Of a DNA stretch of 64,000 nucleotides, positions 20,158 to 32,780 are shown one piece after another (position 1 is the stretch's first letter; every line of letters starts with the position of its first letter). This DNA is from Phyto melanocephala (lineage: Eukaryota > Arthropoda > Insecta > Diptera > Rhinophoridae). The stretch covers positions 92,167,015-92,231,014 of the forward strand of contig OW799237.1 in NCBI GenBank assembly GCA_941918925.1, in the 5' to 3' direction. Position numbers and translations under genes: made by a program. The notes under the pieces are model-generated. The model saw only the letters and a program-made list of their open reading frames with translations, was not told the origin of the DNA and ran no database searches.

Positions 20158-21607
20158 GTAAATAAAAAACTTTTATCTGCACTACTCACTGCCGTATTAA
20201 GTATACGGCTAACGAAGTCTGCATTAAAAACACCCATGTACACATTAAGGAGTATGAAAAATAAAACAATTGTTGTAGTTTGTACCATTATGTAAAAACA
20301 AATGTACATATGTATATATAAATGAGTGTGTATCAAAGAATGATAAAAACAAGATAACGTATTGAGCATGTTTGTTGTAAAACAGCTCTCTCATGCGTGA
20401 TGTCACACCAGCAAACAAGTGACTGATATTGCAAGTAAAAAAGTGAATAAAGTGCTAAAATAAATAATTAATAAATTAAAATAATATTATGTAATAATAA
20501 AAAATAATAAATAACAAATGAATAACTAAAAAAAAAAACAAAAAAAAAACGATTCATATTTCTTTATAAAATAAATTTAAAAACGGTTCTTAACCAAAGA
20601 ATTAAGTAATATGTTCAATATTATTCTTTTAAAAAAACTATAAGGCTTTTATTCTTCTTTCAGTTTATATAAATCTCACTGTTTGTATATTTCTTTTGCT
20701 TAGTTCGAGGCTTATGTGGCGTACATGCGCAGAACGAAAACATTTTTTACAAGCGAAATGCGTAATCTTGTTTTTAGCATTCTTGGTGTGTATAAGCCGC
20801 AGCCTGCCTAATATGTGGTTTCAACAGGATAGTGTTATTTGCGGCACATCAAAAAAAACAAAAGATCTTTGAAAAGAAAAGTTTAAAAATCATATTATTT
20901 CTCGTAGAGAAGAAGTGAAGAAGCCTCTAAGATCGTGTAGTTTAACCCCTTTAGTCTATTTTTTGTGAAGTTTTTTGAAAGCAGCATAGTTTTCAATTTT
21001 TGACCGGAACACCCTTTGGACACCCTTTAATTGTTTATCATATTATAAGTATGATAAAGACATTTGGAATATTTATTTCTGCTTTGTGAAATGCTCAAAT
21101 CCTTAACTCACACTCACCCTAATCATTAATGTTTAAAAAAATAATTGGTTTTCCTTTACCAATTTTTTTTTACGAAAATCAAAACCAAATAAAATTCTAG
21201 CGCTTTCTAGCGCATTTTGAATTTAGGCCCACCGCTTTTTGATCAGAAATAGTTGACATCACTGCATAGCCGTGCTTAATTATTTACAACAAAAAAACAC
21301 CAGATAAATTTTTAAAAGTTTTTCAAACTTTATTCATTAACAAATTAATACAAAAGCAAGCGTGCATAAATGTAAAATTATATCATACATAAGACTATGA
21401 AATATTGAATTATTATTTTCAGTATAAAAAAAAATAAAACTTTATTTCTTTAAAACAAAAACAATTAAAATTGACAGAGACATTCCTACAGCATACGAAC
21501 GACATATTGCATCGCAACAAATGATTCAGATTCAATAAAATAATATTTACAACAGTGGAGACACATGACATTAACAACTGGGAAACATTGTGAGATTTAG
21601 GTAGTAT
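20158..21607. other. Intergenic, nothing recognised
   Basis: AT-rich with many A runs. A small inverted repeat GCCGTAT..ATACGGC lies near 20191-20209. No gene signal. Confidence 0.45.
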
Positions 21608-24600
21608 TTAACCTCTTCTAAAGTTGTTGGGCGATGAGGGTTGATCTCTAGGTGGTGGTGCTGTGGCCAAATAATCCAAGGCCCTTTGGATTTGTGGTGG
21701 AATTGGTGGTGGTGTGGGTATGTGATCACCTTGTGGCACAAAACCATTTTCGTCAGCAGCATAAGTGATTCGTATGGGTATGCCTTCGGGTGATGTGTAA
21801 GAAAAGAAGCCGCCAGCAAACTGTATTAAATAGAAAAATATTGGAGAAAGAAGACGTTGTTTTTAGAAGCCTTTAAAAAAAACAAATTTCAAATATTAAT
21901 ACAAAAAGTTAGAACAAAGATTGAGTGTCTTTTAGTCTACAAGTTGGTGGCTAAGGAATTTTGTAAAACACAATTAAATTAAAAATAAATATTTAAAAAT
22001 TTCTATAACTAAATTCTTATACAAGGTGGGCTAAAAGCTTAACAAGTTTTGTCAATTAATTAAATTTTTTTCTTTTAAAATAATAAATAAAATAAACCTT
22101 ATGATGACTTTTGGCCCACTCTATATGTATCTTAATTTTAAAACTTTTTTATTTTTTTAAACAAGTGGAACTCATTAAAAATATTTATATAAATTTGTTG
22201 TTCATATAAAATCCGGCTATTTTTAACTGTACTGCTTAATATAATATTTTCAAAAAATTTTTTCTTAACATAAATAAAAGGATGCCATTAAATATATTTG
22301 TTGTCTGTTTTAAAACCACATCACTTGTCTTTTGAGTCTTAAGCGTTCAGGTATTACTCTGCATAAATGAGACACCATATACTATGTACCAGAGAACTGC
22401 TACGAATACTAATGAAGTAAGTCAACTTGAAGCATTATTCATTATTTCGTTGATTTATACGCATTCAAACTTATTGAAAAGTCTCCACTATAAGTAGTAG
22501 ACTTTTAAATTGAAGGTATTTACAGTACTCATATTCAGCAATACGTATGACTCGGTTGATTGCTATTGTCGTTCACGCAAGATAAAAAGACGACCAAAAG
22601 CACGTATGACTCGCGTGCTCATTATGAAGTTATGTGTTTTAAAGTGCTTGCTTTAATATTTGTTTAAGAGATTTAGATTTTGTTTTTGCGTTCTATCTTT
22701 CAAATTGAAGTGAGCACCTAAAAACGCAGTTTTTTAATTTGCTGCAAAAAAAATTGAACATGAAAATATTAAACATAAAATAGCTGTTATTGTTTACCTC
22801 TTATTATAGAAGCCAACCAAAACTTAGCCGAAAGGCCATAATCAGTTGCATTTATTTAAAAATTAAATATTAATACTTGAAAAATTTTGACAGGATCAAG
22901 GACCGATAAGACCTCCCGAGGGGTCCTTGAGAGCCTTAGGGCCTATTTTAAGGGGCCAATGAGGTAAGAATTACTTCTTTACTTTATTTTTCGATATTTT
23001 TCAAATGAATTGTGATGTTTTAGATGATTCGCCGAATGGAGGTGATAGTACAGGGCTAGAATACAAAATACTGAGAGGGAGGTGGAGGTCAAGAACGCAA
23101 AAAAAGTAACAAAATAAATGATCATAAATTGAAAATTTTATTAACTTTTGTAACACAATAGAAAAAACAGAATTGAAAAAACTTGTTTAAATTCTTATTA
23201 TTCAATTTCAACAAAAAATAAGGACTTAAAATTAAATTAAGACTGCTCATTCAATTTAATAATAAATGAGTCATACATTTATGAGTTAAACCAAACTTCT
23301 ACTCTACTATTCATCAGAATCAGATTCGCCTTACTTTTCTGTTTCTTCAGTTTCACTTGCTCCTGCAAGCTCTTAACGTAAATCTTTATGCACATCAAAA
23401 CTAGGCTCAACTAAAAACCTTATGACTTCCGGTGGGAGCGATACAAAGTTTTTGAAGGGTTTTTTGTCGATAAGAATTGATCAGACGATCTGATGTTATC
23501 AACAACATGTTAAGCAAATCTCTGTTTGTATTGATTCTTGAAAATTTGCGTATGTGCGCCAACCTGTATCGCCTACAATCCTTGTTGCGAGTACAATGAA
23601 ATTTTTTATAACATCGATCGCATGGCATAATATCTTGTGCACGCTAACAGGCATAGGGTACCAGTCGTCGAATTTTAAATATTTGTCTTTAGTTTCTTGG
23701 ATGAATCCTGGAAACTCATGCAGATTAATTTCATTAATTAATTTTAATTTAATTAATTAATAAGTTGAGTTTTCTCTATCGATATTTAATTAGATTCTGG
23801 GGAGTAAAAGGAAGGAGAAGGTAATTTGCTTTGTCTTACACTTGACTTAAAATATTGCCTTTGACTTGAAGTATTACATTGATGCGAACTCGTGCGAAGT
23901 ATTAATCATTCAAGATCTAAGAAAATATAATGTAGAGAGTGTTTGAGCGAAGTTTCAAGTTTATGTCTCTTCATGTCACCAATGAGATGATCCAACTTAT
24001 ATCAAATATTATGCTAATTTTCATCGAGAAAACCCCTAATTTGAGACAACTTTATAGGCACTTCTCTAGAAATATGATAATTGTTCTTATTTTTATTAAA
24101 ACGAGCATATCTTTTTAAGCCAAATATGTTCCACCCAAAATTCTAGAGCAGCGTTTGTATTAAAAATGAGAAAAATTTGAATAAGATGTCTTTAATGCGC
24201 ATGGAATTGAAAAAAATAGTTTTTGAAACTTTATCTTTGACCTACAAAATTATGGCTATTAGACGGTTCAAAACACCCATGACTACTTTTTTTATCTAAT
24301 TGGACAATTCTTATTATGTCTGAATCATTAATACACAAAAAGTTGATTTTGATTTTTTACCGGCTATACCCTGCAAATAGCTCACTGTGCGACGAAGTAC
24401 TAATGTTCATTGTGAGTTGTACTTATAAATCAATGTTATTGTGGGTATGCGTACGTCAGCTCAGTTTAATTTTAATTATTTATACGCACTTATACTCAAA
24501 TTTTATGACTCACTATGAATATTGAAAAAACGACTCAAAGCCGATCACTGATATTTACATATACATATACAACAGCTAATTATCTACAGTTTTAGTCAAT

Positions 24601-25452
24601 AAAGAACTGTAGTCTAATGTCAGAGATACTCTAAAGAAGAACAATTTTATTATTAGAATAATGTTTCTACTTAAAAAAATTATTGCAAATTTGTGCAATA
24701 TTTATTTCGATAAAGGCAAAATATTATTTTTTTCTATTTTTATTAAATTACTTAAATCTGTAAAGAATAACCATTTGTGGTTCAAAATTATTTTCTTGAC
24801 TTTTTCTATTTAAATCTTAACCTTTGTATGCGGCCGAATTTTATATGAACAGTGCCTTTGTTTAAAAATATTTGTTAAACAACTGCTGTTCGCAACCATA
24901 ATGAGACTCTAACATGACAACATTAAACTGTAATCGATCTTTGGCAGAAAACATTTTCTTTGTCAATATTTCTAGCTCTTGGCTAATTTACCAGCAAATT
25001 GTTTAGTGTTGTTAAATGTCATCTTCAATTCAGATTGTGCAAGTTGACTTCGTTTTTGTTTTTTTTTTCTGTTAAGCTTAAGTTTATCTGTTTCTTTATT
25101 GTTTCATTAAATTGTGTTTAAAATAGTTTTTGTTTTTCAAAAAACTTGCAGTCAAAAGAATTTGAGTGGCACTTTTTTTTCGTCATGTCTAAAAACACTT
25201 CCATTTTTGTTAATCTTGATTTGTGTTTGATTTATTTGTTGAATTTCTTTTCAGACATACCTGAGCTTCTGCATCGCTTCCGGGATTTTTCAAATAACCC
25301 TGCTCTTCAGCCGTTATTCCATTACCCGTCTCGTATGAATATTTGTAGGATCCATCAAAATTGACTTCTTGTTCTTGCCTTAGAATGGGAATGGGATCAC
25401 CCTGTGGACGAGCGAAAGCAGTGCCCAATAGTATGGCAAGTAGTAGATAGAT
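21608..25452 (-). CDS. RR-1 cuticular protein, first exon not located
   Basis: Two coding exons on the minus strand: 25452-25261 (64 codons, acceptor AATTACAG, donor CAG|GTATGT) and 21820-21608 (70 codons plus TAA, acceptor TTTAATACAG). Both junctions are in phase 0. The first starts inside a signal peptide ([18 protein letters not shown]), so a short upstream exon with the ATG is needed; I could not find one. The protein continues [40 protein letters not shown], then in the last exon [54 protein letters not shown]. This is a canonical RR-1 chitin-binding protein of the locust SgAbd/Drosophila 49A type. The 3.4-kb intron splits the RR domain before [10 protein letters not shown]. Confidence 0.88.
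21821..25260 (-). other. Long intron of the 21608-25452 cuticle gene
   Basis: GT at 25260-25259 and AG at 21822-21821 bound it. It is AT-rich and has no recognised coding sequence. Around 22897-22932 is a short inverted repeat, CAAGGACC...GGTCCTTG, in a GC-richer patch. Short frames in it (23407-23760, 24316-24525) have no recognised domain. Confidence 0.7.
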
Positions 25453-25799
25453 CTGTAATTATAAATATACGATTAAAAATATATCTTCATATAGAGTCTT
25501 TAAAGGAGAGAGAACAACTCCACTGAGTTTAAATTATTCTTATATTTAAAAAAAAAATTTTTTTTTTTAAATAACGAAATGTTTACGAAATGAAGTTTAA
25601 AATTATTGATAAGAACAAAATTTAATTATTTAAAAAATTTTTCCATGAACAAAATTTGCATTTTGGTTCTCGATGACATTTAAATAGTTAGTGTCTCAAC
25701 TTGTGTTATTTAATGCGCAAAAAGCGTGGCATATAACTTGCAATGCAGGAAGCGTATAAGGTTTAAAATTTGTATAATGCGCTGACGCGAGACCGCGTA

Positions 25800-26690
25800 G
25801 TATGGACTTTCAGATTAAGTGTATCACCCTAATACCAGAGAAGGGCAAATGGGATGAAGTAATTAGAGTAAGAAATACTCAAAGCATCGATTTTTATACG
25901 GACGAATTGAAGATTAGTGATTAAACAGGAATGAATTTTTATGACATCAGTCGAAACTGAGATTATTTTTCCCTCTATCAAATTACAGTTATGTTTTCCA
26001 GGCTGAGATTATGGCAATTACGAAAGTCAGCTAATAGAAGAAGGAGAATGAAAGCCAAGCTCTAATTCATATCAATCAGTTATCAAGAAGCTAACGAACA
26101 AAAGAGGTGAATCTCAGAATATCCTTTAAGGCCAGAGAGACAGATATGTCCTCATGCAACAAGTGTGAATGTCTAGCTTATCATGCCATAATCCGAAACG
26201 AAGATGACTACAAATTATCTCAAATGGGATCATTTTTAAAAACCATCACCTTAAAAAATTCTAAACCCTTTCAGAGGCTTAAAAATGAACTGGATGTAGG
26301 AACACGTTAGAAGGTGTTAAAATACTGCTGTCTGTAAGGTGACGAATACACTATGTGTGATACAAATCTTTCAGAGATTCCAAAATGAACTTAAAATTAG
26401 TTGATGTATTAACACTTTAGAAAGTGACAATATACTGCTGTTCTCAAGGTGACGAATATACTATGGGGTATGTTCTTGAAGAGATTCTGTAAATGATTAG
26501 ACTAATACTTTGAAAATTAACTTCTATAATAACAGAACTCACAAAGACGAGAACTCATCTAGCTTACAAGAGAGTGTCAAATGATAGAACATGTAGAGTG
26601 TGCCAAGAAGAGGATGAGACTTTGGAACACTACCCTTGTCAATGTCCTGCATTTGGGCGTACTAGACTAATATTTTAAAATAAATTTGTA
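25800..26690 (+). pseudogene. Non-LTR retrotransposon relic, RNase H and C-terminal tail
   Basis: Fragments in order: FYTDELKI (start of RNase H, FTDGSK type), SNYSYVFQAEIMAI (FQAE motif of the same domain), then at about 26580-26670 TCRVCQEEDETLEHYPCQCPAFGR, the C-x2-C...H...C tail of ORF2. Between them lie a region that no longer reads as coding and an internal tandem duplication (26268-26480). Many stops: dead copy. Confidence 0.7.
26268..26480. repeat. Diverged ~100-bp tandem duplication
   Basis: Two adjacent blocks share TTTCAGAG..., AAAATGAACT, AGAA(G/A)GTG, ATACTGCTGT and AAGGTGACGAATA in the same order. The differences suggest an old duplication within the retroelement relic. Confidence 0.7.
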
Positions 26691-26699
26691 AAATAACTT

Positions 26700-28172
26700 T
26701 TTTTTTGAAACCGGTTTTAATAATAATACATGCTTCATAAGAAAAGATTTTAGGTAACGTAAAAACGTGGTCTACCAAAAATACATTATCGCATTATAGT
26801 CCTCCACTTTGTTAAGTAAAAAATTTTATTCCTTAAACTATCTGGAATCAGTGTTCGTTTCAATAAAGCACAACCTTTATATTTCTTATTTCTTTGCGCG
26901 ATTTTTTTTTTATATTTTTCAATAAACATTTTCTTAACACTTTGTTTAATCCTTTAACAACATGAAGTTCATTTTATTAAATGTACTGTTTTATAAAATA
27001 TTTTTTTAACTTTTTAAATATTTCTTTTTATTTATTATTAACTATTGCATATTTTTCTCAACAATATTAACAGGATTCCAAAGAGTTTGTCATGAACCAA
27101 TACACACTTACAAAATATTTCATTTTAAACACGTAGTATCCTTAATTTTATTTATGCGAAGGAGAAAAAAATATCTAATATAACTCCGTTCAAATGTACT
27201 CAAGTTAACACTGGTTTAATGCTGATTTGAAGACTATGAAGTTGTAACTGTGGATCAGGAATATTTATACTAAAGTGCAACATAAGTATATGCATCTGCC
27301 ACTAATTGCAAATGTTTTTAAAAATAAACTATAGTGTTGCTATTATCTTCGGCTGTGTGCATTTGAAAACTCTACAAACACACCGACAATTACGCTGGTA
27401 TGTTTAAATATGATGGAAACCAACAAACAGTAATGTTGGCAATAAATACTGAGATTCTCTTGAACTTTACCTACTGGCGCATCAGCACTGTTGCAGCCAC
27501 AATCAAAAGTCGAAATAAAAAAAAAAAAAAAAAAACAGTTAAAGCAACTCAAAACAAGACTGACTGTCGGACAGTTGGATGAATGACTCCAACTTCAATA
27601 TTTTTTTTTTTTTTTGTATTCCTACCACTTTATTGTAAGTTTTATATGAATGATGACAAAATAAAAGTGGGTGTAGTTTGAATTTTACTCAAGTGATAGT
27701 GGCAGTACGAATATGTGATTGCGGCTACAGCTGGTTTGGTATGTATGTATGGGTGGATATGCTTGTATGTTTTTTTTAAATGTAAATGACTGGTTTATGT
27801 GTTTGAAAACAGCATAAAAATATTCAGTTATCAACTGATTTATATGAAGAATGTAAAATATTCTTTTTGAAAAAAAATATTTAATTTCTAGTTTATTTGA
27901 TACTTATATGGGTGACTCCACGTTAAAATCTTTACTGAAAGCAAATTGCTATTGAAGCAATTTTTAGGTCAGAGGGGTTTTTTAAATTTACTGTTTTTAT
28001 TTGTAAATAGAATTATTTGTGACTTTTGATTTGAGAGCTTTCTATTGCTCTGATATAAATTCTTTGAAGAACTGACGCACGCGGAAGCAATATCTTTAAA
28101 TTTGTGAAGTTTATTTCGAAACTCGTGCTTCAGTTCGGGTAAATTTTATGTTCAGTATTCTTGCCTATTATA
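26700..28172. other. Intergenic, nothing firmly recognised
   Basis: AT-rich; oligo-A and oligo-T runs at 27518-27534 and 27600-27616. The first exon of the 21608-25452 gene may lie in this stretch, but no ATG-donor pair in the right phase stood out. Confidence 0.4.
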
Positions 28173-29481
28173 AAAGGGTGATTTTTTATGAATTAATTTT
28201 TTCGGTCTGGTAGCACTGGTTGGTAGTTGTGTCCAAACTACATCTGTGAAGGTGAAAAGTGTTCATTATACTCTGCCATTTCATCATGGAGAAACTCACA
28301 AACGAGCAACAACTGCAAATCGTTGAAATTTATTATCAAAATTCGTGCTCTGTGAGAAATGTTCATCGTTTGTTACGAACTTTTTATGGTCGTCATAATC
28401 GACCTAGTGAATCTACAATTCGTGCTATTATCACCAATTTTCGCACCAAATTTACTTTGGTAGACATTAAACCACTGACTCGCTCGTTCGTAGAGTGCGT
28501 ACCGAAGAGAATATTGCAGCCGTAGCGACCAGTGTTAATGAGGATAGTGAAATTTCAGTTCGTCACCGTTCTCAGGTGTTGGGCATGTGTTATTCAACCA
28601 CGTGGAAAATTTTATGTGTCTATTTGCATTTGAAAGCCTATAAAATCCAACTCGTACAAGAGTTAAGGCCGAATGACCTACCAAAACGTAAAATTTTTGG
28701 TGAATGGGCCTTACAACAGCTCGATGGAAACCCACTGTTTTATCGAAAAGTTGTGTTTAGCGATGAGGCTCATTTCTGGCTAAATGGATATGAAAACAAG
28801 CAAAACTGTTGCATCTGGGGTGAAGGACAGCCACATGCCGTATAAGAGTTACCGATGTATCCCGAAAAAAACGTCAGTTTGGTGTGGTTTATGGGATGGT
28901 GGCATCATCGGTACATTTTTCTTCAAAGACGACCGTGGAAGAAACGATACCGTCAACGGCGAATGATATTGAGCCATGATATAAGACTTTTTTTGCCCCA
29001 ATTGGCTGAATTGGACTAGGTTGATATTTGTGGTTTCAACAAGACGCTGCCACATGCCACACAGCTCGTGAAACAATGGATATATTAAAGGATGAATTTG
29101 GAGAGCAGTTTACCTCTCGAAATGGCCCTGTGAGTTGGCCGCCAAGATCATGTGATTTGACCCCTCTTGACTATTTCTTGTAGAGTTATGTGAAGTCGGT
29201 GGTCTATGTGGACAAGCCATACACGATTGAAGCCTTAGAGTATAATATAACACGTGTTATTCATGGAATAAAGGCAGAAATTATCGAAAAAGTGGTGCAA
29301 TATTGGACCTTACAAATGGGCCATTTAAACCAGAGCCGCGGGCAACATTTCCATGAAGTTATTTTTAAAAAGTAAATGACAAAGACCAATTTATCGAATC
29401 CAATAAAAATTTTCAATAGATGATTCAAATTTGAGTGTTTTATTAGATTTTTTAAAAAACTACGCTTAAAAAATCACGCTT
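28173..29481 (+). mobile_element. Tc1/mariner-superfamily element, near full length, inactive
   Basis: TIRs AAAGGGTGATTTTTTA (left) and, in reverse complement, AAAGCGTGATTTTTTA (right), with TA at both ends. A transposase reading begins at the ATG at 28286: MEKLTNEQQLQIVEIYYQNS, then RPSESTIRAIITNF, VRTEENIAAV, WKILCVYLHLKAYKIQLVQEL, FSDEAHFWLNGY, VWCGLWDGGIIG, QQDAATCHTA, WPPRSCDLTPLDYF, GQHFHEVIFKK. Frameshifts near 28490 and 28840 and stops near 28965 and 29180 kill it. Between the second Asp (QQD) and the Asp of TPLD there are 41 residues, so it fits the DD41D group rather than classic DD34D mariner. Confidence 0.9.
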
Positions 29482-29824
29482 TATATAAGATGGATTGAAT
29501 ATGTAGCAAAATGTAGTGAATATGGCGTTTGTTTATGTTCGTTATGTGTCGCAAAGTTGATAAAATTGTACTCACTGCCTTACAGTAGTGGTTCCCAGTA
29601 TGCCCTACACTAAGGGAATCTGTAACAACTTAATAATTAGCAAACCAATCTATACTTTTTGCATATATTACTGAATTTATTATATATCATATGTACTGGT
29701 TATAAAGTTCCGTTTATTTTATGCTGGGTACTTAATGGAAATACCCACATTAATTTTAGTGGAATATTCATTTGTTAGCACATAACTTATAAAGGATCAG
29801 CAAAATAACTATTTTTTTTCTTAA

Positions 29825-30319
29825 CAGGGCGCAAAACATCGAGTGTAGCTTCGCTTGTGTGACACGTAGCGCCGTCCTGTTAAAACCAAATCTTGCCAAT
29901 AACCTCCTCTTCAATTTTTGTGAACGAAAATTCGTTCAACATGGCCCGCTAATGATCGTTATTGACTGTAACGGCCACTCCTTGCTTTTCGAAGAAAAAT
30001 GGCCCAATTTTGCCTCTGGGCCAAAATCCACATCAAACAGTGACTCGTTTTGGGTGTATCGGCTTTTCAATGTATGCGTGCGGGTTTTCTGTGCCCCAAA
30101 TGCGACAATTTTGCTTGTTGATGATGATGATTTTTTTGGCAAAATCGGCATCTTCTGTAAGTCGATCACAGACCCACTTTCCCAGCGTTGTTCAAGCGTA
30201 TACACAAGCATATTCGTTCAGCGGAAGGATAAAACTAATTATCTGACATGACATGAGCTAAGTGTTACCATACACGAAATAAGTACTAGTTGAAAAAAAA
30301 CGTTAGGTGGCGGACCCTG
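29825..30319 (-). mobile_element. Mariner-like element, truncated relic
   Basis: In one minus-strand frame: NKQNCRIWGTENPHAYIEKP, HPKRVTV(stop)CGFW, IGPFFFEKQGVAVTVN, then QDGATCHTSEATLDVLRPV (second catalytic Asp). In the reverse complement the upper end begins TACAGGGTCCGCCACCTAAC (from TA at 30320-30321), a normal mariner TIR. The other end is lost just after LRPV. Stops interrupt the frame. Confidence 0.8.
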
Positions 30320-30599
30320 TATAATGGAGTTTTTTAATCAGATATTGCCTGCTGAAAACATGGGTGAAACTAGTCGGGGGATGCATTGCACCGCCTGAAT
30401 TGTTTTTAAAGAATTTATCAAAATTAACTTTTTACTACATTACAATGTTTGTTATATTTTCCTGTACATATTTGCCGCTACTTCGATAGCGTAGTTATTA
30501 TTTTTAATGAATACTCAAGTTATTTTTTTAATTACAAATTTTTTTTTCATTAAATTTATGAAAACTTGTTCTTCTGATTCATTTTACTTAGAAAAATAA

Positions 30600-30945
30600 A
30601 GTACCTTTTTAGTCACCCATATCATTTTCAGTCTCACCTGGAAGCAACAGTTCCTTTATTTTACAATTCTAGCTTCACAAAACGCGGAAAATACAAAAAG
30701 TACGATAAAAAAAATTCGTTAAAGTACCATTTTGGTCGCCCATAACATTTTTAGTCTCACCTCGTATTAATAGTGACTAATTTCGAAATTCTAGCTTTGT
30801 AGACGTAGAAAGTACAAAAAGTTCCAAAAAAATTTAAAAATTACTTTTTTGGTTGCCCAGAAGATTTTCAGACTCCCCCGGAATTAACAGTTCCTTATTT
30901 CACAATTCCAGCTTCATAAACATAGAAAATACAAAAAGTACCTTT
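30600..30945. repeat. Three diverged ~115-bp tandem units
   Basis: Each unit has, in order, a GTACCTTTTT/TACTTTTTTGG start, GTC(G)CCCA, ATTTTCAG(T/A)CTC, CAGTTCC or TAGTGAC, AATTC(T/C)AGCTT, and GAAA(A/G)TACAAAAAGT. The units run about 30600-30722, 30723-30840 and 30841-30945 and are well diverged. Confidence 0.75.
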
Positions 30946-31158
30946 TTGCGCTTTCCATATCAGTGTACAAATCGAAGTTTAAAATGTCTAAAAGTCTATT
31001 TAATAATTAAATATTTTAATATATTTGATTTAAAGTGAATAAATCTACTCTTTTATGCATAAAAATAAATATGTTGTAAAAAGTATTAAACTGTTTGGTC
31101 GAATTTTCCCCTTCTTTACCCTGTTATGAATGTGTTTAAATTTTTTCTAAAATACATA

Positions 31159-31316
31159 GGGCCGTATTCATAAAAAGTATTTTAGGTTTATTAAAGGCTT
31201 TTTTGACATATGTTGTAGAGACGATTGTTTATTAAATGCTTATATGACATATATTGTAGAGACGTTTGTCAAATAAGCCTTCAATAAACCTTAAATATTT
31301 TTGATGAATACGGCCC
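31159..31316. mobile_element. Short TIR element (GGGCCGTATTCAT ends)
   Basis: Left arm GGGCCGTATTCATAAAAAGT and right arm in reverse complement GGGCCGTATTCATCAAAAAT, then a shared AGGTTTATT(A/G)AAGGCTT. Length 158 bp. ATA flanks both ends (3-bp duplication). Its loop holds an internal repeat GACATAT(G/A)TTGTAGAGACG. Without coding capacity. Confidence 0.85.
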
Positions 31317-32780
31317 ATAATCCTTTATGTCTAGTATAATCCTTATTAAAAATGTTATGAAAATTTACCCTGTATTAGGAAATTATACATATTTTTCGGT
31401 GTTTTCCCCTTTTTGGTACCTTTTTTGTCCCTCCAAAAGTTTCACCTAAATAATTGTACGTATTCTTCTGGGCAATAATAACTTTACGTCTAGACGAGCC
31501 ATCGATTTGTTCAGACTAGAACAAAACGTCGGCAGAGCAACTGTCAAAAAATTGTTCGTGTTCTTTAATATAGAGAAAACGTATAAAGTTTATTTTGTTG
31601 CTATTTTTATGTGTCGTCTCTTTTCTCTTTCATACTCAAAATGCCTTTTAAATCAGACATCGTTGTTCGAACATATGTTCTGACAACGCTGTTTGAACAA
31701 GAACAAAACATAGTTGTTCGAACAAATCGATGGCTGGTGTCGACTGTACGTAATTATCAAAATATGTCCCATTTATTTAGGTTAGAATTTTTTTTAAAGT
31801 ACCAAAAATAGGGAAAAATTTTACCCCCCAAATACCTGTTGATCTGTAAAAAGTGACAGAATCTAATTAATACTTTTTGCGGACTACCAAATGCAATTTA
31901 AATTTTTTTCCTACGTTTTTGTGTTTAGAAGTAACAAGGGGTATCCAAAAAGTACCAAATTATAATTTTTCCCCTTTTTTTCCCTAATGGTTGAAAATTA
32001 AAAAAAAAAAAATCCAGAAACCTGTCAGCTTATTTTTTATGTAAATTACAATACCTTTTCAAGTTAAATTGTATGATTTTTAGTTTAGCAGATATACAGC
32101 AGATTACCGATTTTATCCGTTTTTACAGTTTTTTACCCCCTTAAAGTAAAAATTTCCAAAAATCCCTTCTTAGTGGATCTTTACATTGAAATAAAAACCG
32201 TTTGTTCAAATTTCATGTCTCTAGATCATTGCGTTTGGGCTGTGCGATGATAAATCACGTCACGTTACTCCTTTATATATCGATGGTTTAATATAAAAAA
32301 GGCGGATCTCGATTTTCCGTTACTTTACAAGAGAAGGAAAATATTGAAAAAAACTTAAAAGCATGAAATGTGTTTGGACTGTTTTTATGTAACGATAAAT
32401 CTATTATTTCCAACCAGAGCTTACTAAATTTTCCAGAGGTGATGTGTTTGTTAGTGGAGTTCCATAAAACGTTAAAAAAAGAAATTTCGAAAAAGTCGAG
32501 ATACACCCTTTTTATATTAAGTCACAGACAAACAGATTTATTTTAAAATACATACATAAAAATTAACTCAGCTTAAGATTTTGAACCAGAATAAATAAAA
32601 ATAAAAGAAAAAATTTGTTGCTACGCCAATGGATACAAAATAGTGGTAGAATAACACAGAAAAACAAAACAACACTTTAGCAGTAGTAGTAGCAGCTCTA
32701 GTTAGTGAGATACAGGTACCGTCTTAAATTTACATAAGTAGTCGATAGTTTATATTAATAGCGGATGGACGTGTTTAAAT
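31317..32780. other. AT-rich repeat-like sequence, no gene
   Basis: Several short phrases recur (TTTTCCCCTTTTT, GGTACC(T/A), AAAAAGTACC), echoing the tandem units upstream. The open frames at 31611-31811 and 32288-32506 have no recognised domain. Confidence 0.45.

Noticed and set aside
21571..21819. 82-codon minus-strand frame rich in His and Pro
   Set aside because: It is in the wrong phase; the neighbouring frame gives FFSYTSPEG...[10 protein letters not shown], the true exon.
27343..27600. First exon of the 21608-25452 cuticle gene
   Set aside because: A CAGTCAGTC initiator-like sequence is present on the minus strand, but no ATG with a donor in phase 0 follows it.
29859..30251. 130-codon plus-strand open frame
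   Set aside because: The minus strand reads as a mariner transposase (KQNCRIWGTENPHA, QDGATCHTSEATLDVL); the plus frame is its antisense shadow.
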